A stretch of DNA of 64,000 nt from the NCBI GenBank assembly GCA_025617745.1, contig CM046853.1, forward strand, positions 66,881,959 through 66,945,958, given 5' to 3'. Positions 42,741 through 55,560 of the stretch are shown piece by piece (position 1 is the first letter of the stretch; each line of letters starts with the position of its first letter). The position numbers and the translations under genes are program-made. This stretch comes from Heliocidaris erythrogramma. Lineage: Eukaryota; Echinodermata; Echinoidea; Camarodonta; Echinometridae. Under the pieces are notes generated by a model, which was not told where the DNA came from, ran no database searches, and saw nothing but the letters and a program-made list of their open reading frames with translations.

Positions 42741-44010
42741 ATTTCGGGAATGCCGACGGCCTTCTTCAGAAGGCCCGACAGCGGGTGGGATGAAAGTGTG
42801 GGGGGGGGGGGGGGGAGGTGAACTCAGAATATTTCTCGCGGAGTTTAGCCCTAAATTGAAGATCATGGCTGACAATTAAAATGTTTGTGATTGCGGGTTC
42901 GGCCTTTGCCAATTTGTATATATGTAAACTGAAAACATTACAATATTGTAATTGAATACCCTTACGGTTATGAATATAACAAATCACAGTACAAGAACAG
43001 ATACTCCTGGAAATATCTGACGTCCAAGGAAATCAGAAAATAGTTTACAATGAAAAAAAAGTCGAAGTTTGCAACAAATTTCGAGGGTACATTTCTTGAT
43101 CCTAAACTTCCCAATGGACGCCTTTACAGGCACTGGTAAAGAATCTGAGATTCAACTATATCCAGAAATATTGGAAGCAGATTAATTGTTATGTTACTTA
43201 AAAGGCAAGAAGTGACGAGTGTAGGAGACAAAAACATCAGTCATCAGTTATCATATTTGGATATTCTACCTGTCATAAAAAAGGGATTTAGACTAGAGTG
43301 TCGTACGAGCGATATGGATCTTTAGAACTTATAACTGGATGTCTGGGGCGGAATGTGGGTTTCCTTTATACTGACCATTATGTTCGTAAGTAGCAATCGT
43401 AAACAATAGGCATACGAGAAGGATGTGCAGGATAACGGCCTGCAGCCCCCTCCCCCCAAATAAGAAAATATCAATATGCAAGTAACCCAACACCCCTTCT
43501 ATCAACGGCCCTGGCTTATATCACACGTTGTTTCACTAATCACATGCAAGATAAGTGGATATAATCTAAATTTTACTCTTAATGCAATATATCATGAAAG
43601 CGAATTCGATGACAAGCATTGTATCGAAAGTACTATTGAACTACAGTCACCAACCACAGCATAATACACGCAATACACTCATATGTAAACATCCAAACAT
43701 CCAAAAGGTGTATTCAGTGGCAAGAATTAAGTGTATAAAAGTAAGTACTCTCTACATTAGATACTACATCCAATAGATACTCTCTACATTAGATACTACA
43801 GCCAATAGATATACATGTTATTTTACTACCGATTAACATTCCCAATCATTTTACAGTATATCGACCATGTTAAAGCATGTACTTATCGAAATGATAACCT
43901 TCTACCTTAAATAGAACATTCTTATGAAAATCAACAGTAGCAACATCTATTTTGAGCAACTATTCCTTGTAAAATTCTCGCAAGGCTTCTTATCAGTATC
44001 AATCAATGCT
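42741..44010. other. Intergenic, nothing recognised
   Basis: C/G runs near 42800. A 30-bp tandem pair ATACTCTCTACATTAGATAC near 43760-43800. Confidence 0.35.
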
Positions 44011-44016
44011 AACCAA

Positions 44017-45339
44017 TCAGTATTTAAAAAGCTTGTTTACATTTTTTGCGCCAACATCAATAAAGTGGCGCCAAAATCGGTAGGGGAACTTCCACCATGG
44101 TGGCCTCGACCACTGGAAAGTGATCCCGTGATCTGAAAACGCTTGAATGCGTGATCTCTTTGCACCTTGCTTTCGTTTTTGGTACACTATGCCGACAAAA
44201 AGTAACAGAGGGAACAAGAATGCTACGTACCCACCTACACGGTACACTTTGAACACCACGTATACCAGGAGGAGAATCGATGAAGCCAGTATGATTGCCC
44301 AGGACGTCTCATTCTTGAATATCTGCGGACCCTTTCCTCGGGTGTGGTACACTCTACAAATGAAAGGCACCAGGAGCAAGAACACTGCATAGTATGCTCC
44401 TACCTCCAATGAACGGTACAGAAGCCGTTTGATATGAGGCAACAGGAGGAGAAGGACTATTACCAAGATCACAAACACCCCAAGAAATCTTTTATCTATC
44501 TTGAACCCAGAGACTTCAATGAAGGATTCAGGTTGATCCTTGCGTTGAGGCTGTTGAGGCTGAACACGACACTGACTCACAAAGTCTTTCAGCTGTGTCC
44601 AGTCTCCTTCGTCCATGTCCACCTGCTTGTCCAGCCTTCCACAGATCATGGCCAGGTTGCAGCACTCGAAAGTTGTTGGTTGTTTGGTGCGGAAGCTGTC
44701 CATGTAGTTATCTTTCATCCTGGCATGATCTTTAGATGAAGAGCCAGCTGGTCCCATAGGCCACGCAAAATCATGTGCAATCACACAGACATTGCCTCTT
44801 CCTGTATCAAGGATATTGCAATGAAAATCTAGAAAATAATTGCTTATATGATTTTTTTTTTGCAACATGGTTATAATATTTAAAAAAACATGCTTACTTA
44901 AGGGCCAAGAAAAGTGATTAGATCATTCCCTAACTAACTTCTTCGTTTGAAGTGACTCAGTTTCAACTTTATTATCCGTATAAAGCAATTTCATATATGA
45001 ATGTTTGATAAAAAGAGATTATAACGCATCGAAATTACTTTAAGATGTTATATATTTCATACCGAATTCTTTTTTCAAATGAAGCAGGAACTTGTCATAG
45101 AGAGCATCCATGACATCTGTGATTGCAAAGCGACGATTGTTGATAGAATGACAGATAATCAAACCATCAAGTCCTTGACTGGGAAGGCGAAAGCTGTCCA
45201 GGTCATTGTAAGGCAGTTCTTTGAATCGGACACTGGTCAGAACTGAAACCTTGACAATGAAAGCATTGATGTTAGACTTATCTGCTGATGTACAGATGCC
45301 AATCGTAACCCGTCTCGCCTTGGAAGATTGTTTCTCCAT
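44017..45339 (-). CDS. Unrecognised four-pass membrane protein, two exons
   Basis: Exons 45063-45339 and 44017-44828 join in phase 1 across a GT-AG intron (donor GTATGA, acceptor TTTTCTAG), giving 362 residues. The N-terminal 200 residues alternate strand- and helix-like blocks (VTIGICTSAD, GLIICHS, VCVIAHDFAWP, LAMICGRLD), suggesting a soluble alpha/beta domain. Then come four hydrophobic segments (FLGVFVILVIVLLLLL, YYAVFLLLVPFICRVY, WAIILASSILLLVYVV, GYVAFLFPLLLFVGIV) and a basic, aromatic tail ending NKLFKY. The ATG follows TGTGTATAG, so an upstream exon is possible. I do not recognise the family; function unknown. Confidence 0.7.
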
Positions 45340-46218
45340 CTATACACAGATTAAATATTGAAGATTATTATGTATTATATTGATAGGAAAGCCTATATAT
45401 TTTTTCAGGGAATATTCTGGATAAATTGTCCTGGACATCGTGATTAATAGTGTGGAGAGACAGAGAAGGACAGAGATCACGATCATCCTTTTAAAAAAGA
45501 TGAGAAGAGTAAAAGCTAGTGTAAGAGAGATTCAGGCAGATGGAAAAAAGATATATAGCGATAGGGACAATTATTCTTCCTGTTCATACTCAAATTCTAT
45601 CTAGCTGCTATTCAGACTGGTTGCTACAAAATATGTGCGTACATATTAGTTGTGAAAGTACCGGGGGTATATGCTCCCTAATCGAATGGCGAAAAAGGGG
45701 AAAAAAAAGACAAAGATACAAGAGAGGGAGGGAGAGGGGAAAGCGACGTGAAAAGGAAATGATACAACCCCTCCTTCACCCTCCCTCATTTTATGACCTT
45801 GTTCTCTGGCATTTCTTCCACCAGATATTTCCGGTGCACCCAAGGTGATACCAGTGTCCCCTCTAGGCTGGATCCCGCAAGCTATACGCTTCTGTGCATA
45901 CATCAGAATCGCAGCTAGCTAGATTTTGGAGCCTTACGATGAATTAAAAAAGTATCATCATAGACACCTCTGATGGATCTTATCCGAGGCATTTGGAATT
46001 GATAACATGTAATGCAGGGATGGATCAAGGATCTGGGAAAATGGAAGGAGGGTCCATTCCTCAAAAGTCTCTGACAAGCAAGCAAGGAAGCAACAACAAA
46101 AAAATAAAATAATAGGAAAAAATAAATACAATTACACATAACTATGTAGTAATCCTTATAGTCAGACTATGAACATGGTTTTAAATAGAGCATCGAGTTT
46201 GATCATTTCTTTAAACTT
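45340..46218. other. Upstream region of the minus-strand gene, nothing recognised
   Basis: It would hold this gene's promoter or 5' UTR exons. No clear TATA or initiator identified. Confidence 0.3.
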
Positions 46219-46538
46219 AGTTCAGTTCAGTTCAGTTCAGTTCAGTTCAGTTCAGTTTGGTTTATTCAATCATTTAAAATCAAATCAAATATACATATCA
46301 TACATGTTACAAACATTGCAAATGCAGTTTAAATGATTAGGATGCCCCTAAAAGTACATGCTTGATAAATGGGGCACCCAATACATAAAAGATAAAGTAC
46401 ATAAATTCATAGCATATAACTAATAACTATAAAATAATTCTTAAAGAAAACAAAACAACAACCTAAAAGGCAAAGAAAAAACCGATAAATTCTACAGGGA
46501 ATGGGGAAGGGGGGGGGGGGAGGTCGAGCTTATAATGA

Positions 46539-46838
46539 TTATTTGGCATAAGTAGATATTATTGAACTTTTGAGCTTGGTTTTGAATGAAGTGACATTAG
46601 TACTTGAAATTACATTAGAAGGTAACGAATTCCATATTCGAGGACCAGATTTAAATGCGTAAAGAGTTGACTGATTGAGTGCTAAGGGATAATGGAATTT
46701 AGAGTGGGAACGAGTATTATATTGATGGTAGTCTTTATTATATTGAAATAAATTAGTTATATTAAGGGGTGCTAACTTATGTTTAACATGGAACATCAGA
46801 ATCGAAATTTGAATTTTATGAATATCGAAAATAGTCAA
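46539..46838 (-). pseudogene. C-terminal part of the LINE protein
   Basis: YNTRSHSKFHYPLAL and GPRIWNSLPSNVI, a C-terminal block common in Jockey-clade elements, in a third frame. Confidence 0.75.
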
Positions 46839-46933
46839 CGTGTTTAATTTAGCAAATATTGGGCGTGACGGAGCTAAGTAGGAGGAATTCGAACAAATAC
46901 GTAAAGCCCTTTTTTGGAGTATGTGTATGGGGT

Positions 46934-48092
46934 TTAATTTTGTAGTCCCACAACTTGCCTAAGTAATATTGCCATAATAAATATAGGGAAGTAATAAGGA
47001 ATTATAAAGCATAACAGATGTTTTTCAGTAAGAGTAGTACGTAATTTAGCTAGTATACCTATATTCTTTGAAATCTTATTACTGACAAAAAAACGGTGTT
47101 CATTGAAAGATAATTTATCATCAAGTATAAATCCTAAAAATTTGACAGAACTGACCAAATTTAAATTTACATCTCTAATTTTGATATGGAAGTTAAAAGA
47201 TACATTCTGCGATATATGGGGTTTTCGGAAATACATATAATTTGTTTTATCATAATTGACAATGAGTTTGTTAGCATCGAACCAATCACATACTTTGCAT
47301 AATTCACTGTTTGTTTTTTCTAGTAAGTAGGTAAAGTTGCTGTGGGTTGAAATTATAGTTGTATCGTCTGCAAATAAAACATAATTAAAGAATGAAGATG
47401 CTGAACATAAATCATTTATATAAATAAGGAAGAGGAGCGGGCCCAGTATGGAGCCTTGGGGTACTCCATACTGGGCTGTCGAATATTGAGAATTATGGTT
47501 GTTAAATGAAGTGTAATTACGTCGATCTACTAAGTAGCTCTGGAACCATTCCCACACTGTACCCCTAATACCATAATGGAATAATTTATTTAAAAGTATA
47601 TTATGATCTATGAGGTCGAATGTTTTTGATAGGTCTAAAAATATACCAAATGAGTGATAGTTATTATTCATATTCGTTAAAATAGTATTATTTAAATCAA
47701 TTAATGCATGTTCACAGGAATGACCTGTTCTAAAATCATACTGATATTCGTTTAATATTTTGTTACTATCCAAATGAGAAATTAATCTTTTGTAAACAAT
47801 TTTTTTTAGAGAAGCATGATAATAATGTGATTGGTCGATAGTTAGAAAAGGAATGTTTATCGCCTTTTTTGAAAACTGGGATGATCTTACCAATTTTTAA
47901 ACTATTAGGTACTATTCCAGAACATAAGGATATATTAAATATATGGACTAGAGGAGTTAATATGGAATAGATTACTTTTTTAATAATAAAAGTACTGATA
48001 TCATCAAAGCCAGTGCTATAACTCATTTTCAATTCCTTAACAATTTTAATGATTTCTGATAGCAATATTTGAAAAGAAATTATTAGATTCAT
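46934..48092 (-). pseudogene. Reverse transcriptase of the LINE, frameshifted
   Basis: NYRPITLLSCFSK in one frame (47766-48092) and EHALIDLNN, GVPQGSILGPLLFLIYINDL and FADDTT in the other (46934-47893). The frame changes near 47800. The FADD box is intact. Confidence 0.88.
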
Positions 48093-48501
48093 TTACGATT
48101 TCTTCATTATTACAAACCTTGATATTATTTTTAATAAAATATAAAGGAAAGTTTTGTTTATTTTTCTTACACATCAAATCATTAATGATTTGCCAAACTT
48201 TTCTTAGATTATGTTTATTCTTGAATAATAAGTCACAATAATACTTTTTACGAGCCGATCTTAGGAGTCGATTTAATTTATTTCGATATTTCTTATATTT
48301 AATTTCAGCTAATATAGTACGTTTTTGGCCAAAAAGTTAATGAAGACGATTTTTCTTATTAATACTTTTTAACAATCCGATTGTTACCCAAGGCTTTTTG
48401 GCCAAAGTCTTGGTGTTTGTCTTTTTTTTTAACTTGACAATTAATGTTAAATGCCGTTTTGAATACTTCAAGAAATTTATTATATGCATCATCTGCGCTA
48501 C

Positions 48502-48955
48502 TTACTGATAATACATTATTCCAATCATTTTGTTAAAACTGTCAATATTTTCTTTGTTTACACACATCTTAGAAAAATTCACATTGGCATCAGCTTTAGG
48601 GTAGGACCTTGTATTATGGGTAATTGAAAAAATGGGCAAATGGTCAGTTGTATCGTCATACAATATTCCTGAAGAAACTTGTTTTTCACATACATTGGTG
48701 AATATATTGTCAATTAAAGTTGTTGAGCATAATGTAATTCGCGTTGGCCTGTTAATTAACGGTCGGAAAGAATTGTTATACATAATATTCAGAAATTCAT
48801 TGACGTTTGCAACTGATGAGCTATTTAATGAATTTATATTCCAGTCACCCATAATATATATGTCCTTGTTTTCATTCATCAATTTACTAAGGCGTGTATT
48901 TACATCATTATTAAAACCTTCAAATTTATACTTTCAATTCGAACAAAAAAAGTAA
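48502..48955 (-). pseudogene. AP endonuclease fragment of the LINE
   Basis: IYIMGDWNINS and TTLIDNIFTN are endonuclease motifs, followed by DDTTDHLPIF. The N-terminal catalytic part is missing. Confidence 0.8.
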
Positions 48956-49049
48956 CTGACAATTATTGGCATTGATCGACTGATCCCAATATTCATCACA
49001 GCCTAATGGCTCTACTGATGAATCGCACTGACGTGACGCATTGGCGGAT

Positions 49050-49365
49050 CCGGGGGGGGGGGGGGGGACACTTTCGGCCCGTGCCCTCCCCCCCCCCCCC
49101 CTTGGAAGAAAAGTATGCATTTTGACCATAGAGGATCCGCCCTTTTGTAGATTGTGCCCCCCCCCCTTTTAGAATGCTTGCTTGTCAGAGAATTATGGAG
49201 GGAAACTGGGCCCCCATAACCCCCCCCCCCCCCACTGAGCGATTTTTGGATGTCTGGTGAAAGACCCAAAAGATACAGGTGTACCTTTTCCAAAAGTTGA
49301 CAAACCTGCATTTGTGTGCCCCCCCCCCCCCCCCCCAATAGCAAATCCTGGTTCCGCCCCCAGAT
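49050..49365. repeat. G/C homopolymer cluster
   Basis: At least five runs of nine or more G or C, with GGATCCG/CGGATCC motifs, probably decayed G-run MITEs. ORFs rich in Gly or Pro here are not genes. Confidence 0.7.
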
Positions 49366-49749
49366 GTGACGTACAGTAGTTGGACCAGTGAGATGGGAGT
49401 TTCCCAGGCTCCCTGTTTGAACAATAATGTAGGATGTAGGATAGCTGAGATAGGCAAGGAGAACGAAAGGCATGAAAATGGCCCCAAAACGGACAAAATG
49501 GCGCCTGGACGGTCATGCATGAGTGAGTTCTGAAAACGAAGACCTCAGTGCAGAACTAGACATGCCAAGGAACATGCATACAAAATTTGAAATGAAATGG
49601 ACAAGGGGAAAGGACCTAGACAGAGCTCACAAACACCCCGTGCAAAACGAATGGGGTCGGAGGCTAAAGAAGAAGAAGAAGGACACAGAAGAAGAAGAAG
49701 AATGCAGAACACGAACGATAACAGAGCATTGACGTCATGACGTCAATGC

Positions 49750-49850
49750 AATAATAATAATAATAATAATAATTGATAATAATTACAACAAAGTCGACAT
49801 CAATAATAATCATAATTATGAATAATTGTAATTATAATCATAGACTCATA
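49750..49850. repeat. AAT microsatellite
   Basis: AATAATAATAATAATAATAA followed by degenerate ATAATTATG repeats. Confidence 0.85.
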
Positions 49851-50649
49851 ATTATAGTAGGGCCTATAACACATTTTTGGCTCGTCATTTCTTTCGCAAC
49901 GATTAACATTCTAATAAATAAACTGAGGGCATTGGCCTACTCACATGCACACAAAGATTATGCATGTAAACATAAACTGGAGCCATTACACACTTTTACT
50001 TTGAACATGTTTGGAATATGGGAATATAATTACATTTAGGGTTAGGTTTAGGAATAACATTTTCACAAGAGATTCGTCGTTTAGCTTTAAAACATTATTG
50101 TTTAATAAACATAGTACAGATGTATAGTGCTACAGGAGAAAACTATAATATGTCCTATATTTTTTTTTAGAAAGGGGAGCAATTTCATTGCGCACCCCTG
50201 GCGCTCTTTTTCCTAGATGCATACGCCACTGCCAATTTCATAGACTCTACTCACCACTTATTTCAAAATATATCTTCGGTGGGTAGGTCTATTTTGTAGA
50301 TCACAATCAATGTAACGGAATTTCTAGCGTTGGTTCATGCTGTGACTGGATAAACTGAATACAACTCGCACGCTCGATCGACTAGGCTGGGTCAGGTTGT
50401 GTGCAGGACGCGCGCGTGCAAGCTTCTCGCTTTATCATGGAGTTAAACTGTCGATCATGACGAATCCATGTCAGCGCGCGAGGTCAGTGGGGAATCCCCC
50501 GTTATGGTTGGCCTCGGTTCAGACATCAAAGGTAATAAAAATAAAGTTAAACACTGTCATTGGCCCGTATTCTGCTAAAATCTAAACCCGACTCTGGGCC
50601 TAAAGTCGAGTTGTAACAAAGGAAGTTAGACCGACGTCTAAGCAGACCT

Positions 50650-50789
50650 GGGGAGCGTTTCATCAAGTGTTTTGTCAGTGATTTTTACCGACAAATTTGA
50701 TCTCAGCCAATCAGAGGCAAGGATTTCAGTAGTTTATAACAGTTGTCGGTAAAAATCACTGACAAAACACTTGATGAAACGCTCCCCTG
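50650..50789. mobile_element. CCAAT-MITE family, copy E, with matched ends
   Basis: The left end GGGGAGCGTTTCATCAAGTG extends to TTTTTACCGACAA and is mirrored almost exactly at the right. Other copies have unlike ends. The core keeps CAGCCAATCAGAGG. Confidence 0.85.
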
Positions 50790-51275
50790 GGTCTAAGTTT
50801 TCCTTTTGGTAAACATAACTTTAGATCTATATAGCGTCGGGTTTAACGGACCGTACGTTGTATAATACCAACCCTATTAATTTTTCACGATTTCTCTCCA
50901 TGATATTTCGAAATATCAATGACATGAAAAATGGACTTAATTATAACTTAGAATATATTTTATCGCTTCAGTAGAAAATATGGACACCTTGTTTATGTGT
51001 ATCCCTAATGGAATATAGAAATATATTTCGGCTCAACACGAAAATAAGCACCAAACGTCTTATTTAGTTTTTAATCACGTTTTATTTTAATAAAATGAGC
51101 AATCGGTGTACAAATGCCCAAACAAGGGCCAAGCGATACTGGAATATATGATAACAGAGACCTACGACTACAAAGCAGTTTATATCACAGCTGTGAATAA
51201 GCTGTGAAAACTCCTTGGACTGACTTTAGAGCACAAATATTGAACGTGTCGAGAATAATAAAACATGCCTACAAG

Positions 51276-51377
51276 CATGGGCGTTAATCGTTACGTAACT
51301 CTATTCATCATGGGGGGGGGGCGGCTATTGTGTCGTCCCCCACGATGAATAGAGTTACGTCACGATTAACGCCCATG
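51276..51377. mobile_element. 102-bp hairpin MITE with G-run (hAT-like)
   Basis: Ends CATGGGCGTTAATCGT and ACGATTAACGCCCATG, with an 8-bp duplication CCTACAAG at 51268-51275 and 51378-51385. Sibling of 2707. Confidence 0.88.
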
Positions 51378-51512
51378 CCTACAAGGACAAAATAAAACAA
51401 AAAATTAAGTCGCAAATTGATGATGATAACAATATATACACGTTTTTTAAGTAAATTAAAATATAATCCACTGAAAAATAATAGATAAAAAACAAGGTGA
51501 TATACATATTTA

Positions 51513-51720
51513 CTAAGTGATTCAAATTTTATGCATACTTTTGAAACACAGGTTGTTCTTGACAACCTGAAAGCTTGCCAGAGGCTTGTCAGACATAGCA
51601 ACAAGTAATGTATGCAAACTGGATTCCAAGTATTGTAGTTCATTCATTAATAACAGGTTAATGGAATACCTCGTTACTAGGTCCCCAGGAAAGAAACATC
51701 CATAAATTTGAATCACTTAG
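51513..51720. mobile_element. About 210-bp MITE, TA target
   Basis: Ends CTAAGTGATTCAAATTT and AAATTTGAATCACTTAG with TA outside. Its core GGTTGTTCTTGACAACCTGA matches the MITE at 53576 on the other strand. Confidence 0.75.
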
Positions 51721-51751
51721 TAAACAGGTCTATTTGTGACTATGTATAAAC

Positions 51752-52380
51752 AAGGAGCTTTGAAGAGCTGGAGTCACAACTGGCAACAAATTAATTCAAG
51801 CAGCTGCCCCTTTCTAAGGATGCACAAAGGAATCTACAGGTGCGTTGTTGCCTTTGATGTCCGATGTTCGATGCCGCCGACTTCATGTGAAAAGCTGAGT
51901 AGTGATTTTTGCCACAAATTATTTATCGGGAATTTTTCACTTTTTATTTCAATAAACAAAGTGAAAATCGAGCAGATGATAAAATATGAAGACAAAAACC
52001 TAATTGTGTCCAGAAATTTGGCTATATTGTATGATTGTATTTTTGAAACAAATTTGACAATCCTAGTATTCGCAATTTGACACTCTTCCGATTACTTCCG
52101 ACAAACGAAAATAAAAAATGTAATTGTTCAAGTACAGATATTTATGATGTTATTTGTCAGACTAGTGTCAAGACATGTCAAAGTCGAGTAATTATTTTTC
52201 CTATTTCAGGAAATTTTGCACCATTTCTTTTCGCTTGCCTCCAGTAAAGGTAAACACTGTGAACTGCTCATAGAGATAAGAGATGAGATAAGCACATGCC
52301 TGACATATTTTGTCCTAGCGGCATCGAACATGGTTCAAAGGGAATGAGCTACTTGTGACTCCAGCTCTTCAAAGCTCCTT
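51752..52380. mobile_element. 629-bp element with 28-bp TIRs
   Basis: AAGGAGCTTTGAAGAGCTGG begins it and CCAGCTCTTCAAAGCTCCTT ends it, a perfect inverse. No transposase and no clear target duplication. Confidence 0.85.
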
Positions 52381-52973
52381 CTAAGGTATAAATTTCAAGA
52401 AAATGACTAGTATCCTAATCTGATATGGAAATGATTTTCGATGTCTTATCGTTAGGCTTTAATCAAAGAAACGTAATAGTGCTTTCTTTCCTATCAGTTA
52501 TTTTTGTTTGTAGGAATATATATATAATATATATATAATATAATGCTGTATCAATTTTAAGGAAATAAAAAATGATTATTTTGTCAGATATCTTATTTGT
52601 CTTCTTTGAAAAATAATACATAGTGACAATGAACTGGTGTCATAAAACTTAATGATTTGCAAGCACAATAACCATGCATAGCAATAACGTTGGGGGAAAA
52701 AAGACAAAGAGCATTTATTGATAGTCATGAATCTTGAAAATTTAGTCTAAACCCTAGCTCACCACAATATTGTTATACCATTGAAAGAATCAACGGCTAC
52801 AAAATCCTTAATTTCTGAAACCTGACCTTCATTTTTACTTCTGAATTCCTTTTAAAAATATTGGTTTGGCACTTAGCGCACACACGAAAGAACTACATTT
52901 GCCGACCCTGCAGTTTGTATTATGTCCTATTGAAAACACTCAATATAATCTCAACCTTTGTCATATGATCGAA

Positions 52974-53988
52974 CTTTAAAGGAGAATGAAACTCAACAAA
53001 CAGCTGATAATCATGTGGAAAATTGTCAGCCTGTTCAAAATATCTTGAAAATACTCCTATTTGATTACTCAGTAAGGAGATAATCTCTCTAAAGTTTGCA
53101 GTTTCCTTGCTAGATTTTTGAAAAACTGTGATGTCATAGTAGTATACATGTCATTTAACTGTACATAATGGATATGGTGTTACATAATGAATAGCTATTG
53201 TACAACCAAAGCCACCATTGCAAAGTGGCAGCCATGTTGGTACCCCAACGCCTCGCACAGGTGATATCTAGGAGCGGTCGTATATACAGTAGGTCTTTGT
53301 CACTTTTTTGAATTCATGACAAACCTTTGTCTGACCAAGCAACAGCTTGTGCATGTCAATCTCATTAACATGACAAAAGAAACTACCTCATCCTAGGAAA
53401 CAGCTGAACCAAATATCTTGACACAATAAGGTTATATGACAGGATAAAATCTCTTCATTTGAATGTATGTGACTACAAAAATGGTTCATTATGAGAAAAT
53501 CCATTGTCATGCATTCCACAGGTGATCATCAGTGTCATCGTAGCAAGCATATAGATCAGTGGGTATCTCACAATAGACCGCTTCTGTAATGTACACAAAT
53601 TTATGCACATAATATTCGCTGAGCACCTAGTGACGAGCTATTCCATGAACCTGCTTTTTATAAATGAGCCTCAATGATTGGAATCCAGTTTGCATACATT
53701 ATCTGTTGCTATGTCAGGCAAGCATCCTGCAAGCTTTCAGGTTGTCAAGAACAACCTTTATTTGAATATGCATACATTACCGAAGCGGTCTATTAGCGCT
53801 GCTGTGACATACTTTGAAAAGAAAATGGCAGCCCCCATGAGATAATGTCTAGCAAGGAAACTGCAACATTTTGGAGACATTGTTCTCCTTCTTAAATAAT
53901 TAAATAGGAGTAATTTCAAAATATTTGTATCAGACTGACAATTATCTATATGATTATCGGTTGTTTGTTGCCTTTCATTCCCCTTTAA
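52974..53988. mobile_element. About 1-kb MITE with 150-bp arms
   Basis: TTTAAAGGAGAATGAAACTC at the left and TTTCATTCCCCTTTAAA at the right. The arms share AGTTTCCTTGCTAG about 140 bp in. It contains the TA-flanked MITE at 53576. Confidence 0.8.
53576..53790. mobile_element. 215-bp MITE nested in the 1-kb element, TA target
   Basis: GACCGCTTCTGTAATGTA and TACATTACCGAAGCGGTC with TA at both sides. The core shares CAGGTTGTCAAGAACAACC with the 51513 MITE. Confidence 0.8.
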
Positions 53989-54119
53989 ATTTCCTCTAGT
54001 TCAATTATATTGTAGAAAGATACTCTACTCTATATTAACTAAAAGCTATATTTGTTCTTATTGTGCTTGTAAGTGTATAGTGAATGAGCGGGAAGACTGT
54101 CAAGTTTGAAATACCGAAA

Positions 54120-54150
54120 ATTTCGATTTATCCCCCCCCCCCCCCCCCCC
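54120..54150. repeat. Poly-C run
   Basis: About 18 C residues followed by ACGTGATCGCCGCCCC, perhaps the end of a G-run repeat. Confidence 0.6.
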
Positions 54151-54599
54151 ACGTGATCGCCGCCCCTGTAATAGAGAGATCATGAAAACATAAACGATGA
54201 TGTAAGAGACGAAAGAGGAGAGATTGAGGCAGCTAGCTAAACAATCATACGCTTCCTATTCACATTTCGAAGGGAAGTTTGCTTTGGTAAAAACAGGAAA
54301 ATGAGAGAAACATATCAGTGAAAGTTTAAGGAAAACCCAGTGATTAGAAGGTTATAAAGTGTCTGTTGTTGCACGACCAAATACAAACAAAATGGAAACC
54401 GTCCCTTTCAAGCAACTCCCCGTTTGTTTGTACTTGAAAAATCATGAATTTCCATTTTCTTCAAAGAATATCATATCTGTACAGTTGATATATTTTTGGA
54501 CAAATATATATTTATATAACCCCAGAATGAAATACATTTATACCTCCAGTAACAACAAAGAAGAGGGACATTCGTGACAGTTCTCGCAATATATAATCC

Positions 54600-55430
54600 T
54601 TTATCAGATTTCCCTCAAACTTTTACTATTAGTTTCTCCATCTTCAAACTTGGGGTAGAAAGCTCCAACTAGCTGCCGTTCCGGACCTTTACGAAACTGT
54701 AGGTCACCTCAGATATATTGGTTTTATCATGGTATTATAAGGAGATTTAAAATATGTCTTATAATTTTGATACTGATTTATTAATAACATATGATTATTC
54801 ACTCCTGCTATTTACATGGTAAATTCATCTGTCAATGATCAGGGAATCACTAAACAGAAAGGAATGGCAGCCCACCAGTTCAAAATTTTTGGTGGTAAAT
54901 TAAATTTGAAAAAAAAAATCGACCAAGAATGTGCTATTCAACGTTAGTACCTCATACAAGCGACATGGTGCGATTGACAAATATTAAAGCAGAGCGTTTT
55001 TGTGGCAAGATAATATCACAAGAATTAACCGATGAATTGAATCAAGGCCATGTGAAGGCTTAAATATATTTAATTATTTTAAGCATAAATCACTGAATCA
55101 TTAATCAGAATGGTATAAGGTATCATTAGACAGAATAATATCTATTCTTCTTGATATAATTTTAAGGTCCCAAAGGATGTAAAAAAAAATTATATAAAAC
55201 TACCAATGTTGGGCAAACCTTTCACGAACCCTCTGCGTATTGTCAACAAGTTCTCGCCGAGTGACACGGCAATTTCTCAGGATGCCCCCGTGTGTGACGC
55301 CCTTAAAGTGTAACCCGGTGCCTAGGTATCTGAAAATTTGTTTGTGCGCACATAGCCGCACACCGTACAGTTTTCTGTGTATGGAACTTCTGTGTTGGCT
55401 TCATTACATAGAGTTCGGGGGGGGGGGATA
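54600..55430. other. Intergenic, nothing recognised
   Basis: AT-rich; no supported feature until the G run near 55420. Confidence 0.35.
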
Positions 55431-55433
55431 AAG

Positions 55434-55474
55434 TGGAAAAGAAAAAGAGGAAGAAGAAGAAGAAAAGAAGAAGA

Positions 55475-55516
<42 letters not shown>

Positions 55517-55560
55517 GGGTATAGGAGTAGGAGTATGAGGAGGGGAAGAAGGGCGGAGTA
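55434..55560 (+). repeat. Purine microsatellite (GAA)n and (GGAGCA)n
   Basis: AAGAAGAAGAAG then GGAGCAGGAGCAGGAGCAGG, then degenerate GGAGTAGGAG. Confidence 0.9.

Larger units (their letters stand above)
46220..48960 (-). mobile_element. 5'-truncated non-LTR retrotransposon (Jockey/CR1/Rex1-like)
   Basis: Reads from partial endonuclease through reverse transcriptase to a (TGAAC)n tail (about eight GTTCA units on the + strand, 46220-46257). It is broken by frameshifts and stops. The 5' end stops within the endonuclease near 48960, typical of incomplete reverse transcription. Confidence 0.88.

Noticed and set aside
42609..42875. Pro/Gly-rich ORF
   Set aside because: Translation of C and G runs.
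44147..44739. Plus-strand ORFs opposite the membrane protein
   Set aside because: They mirror the minus-strand exon, which has clear membrane segments and a matching intron.
49012..49520. Gly-rich ORFs of 107-153 residues
   Set aside because: Translation of homopolymer runs in G-run repeats.
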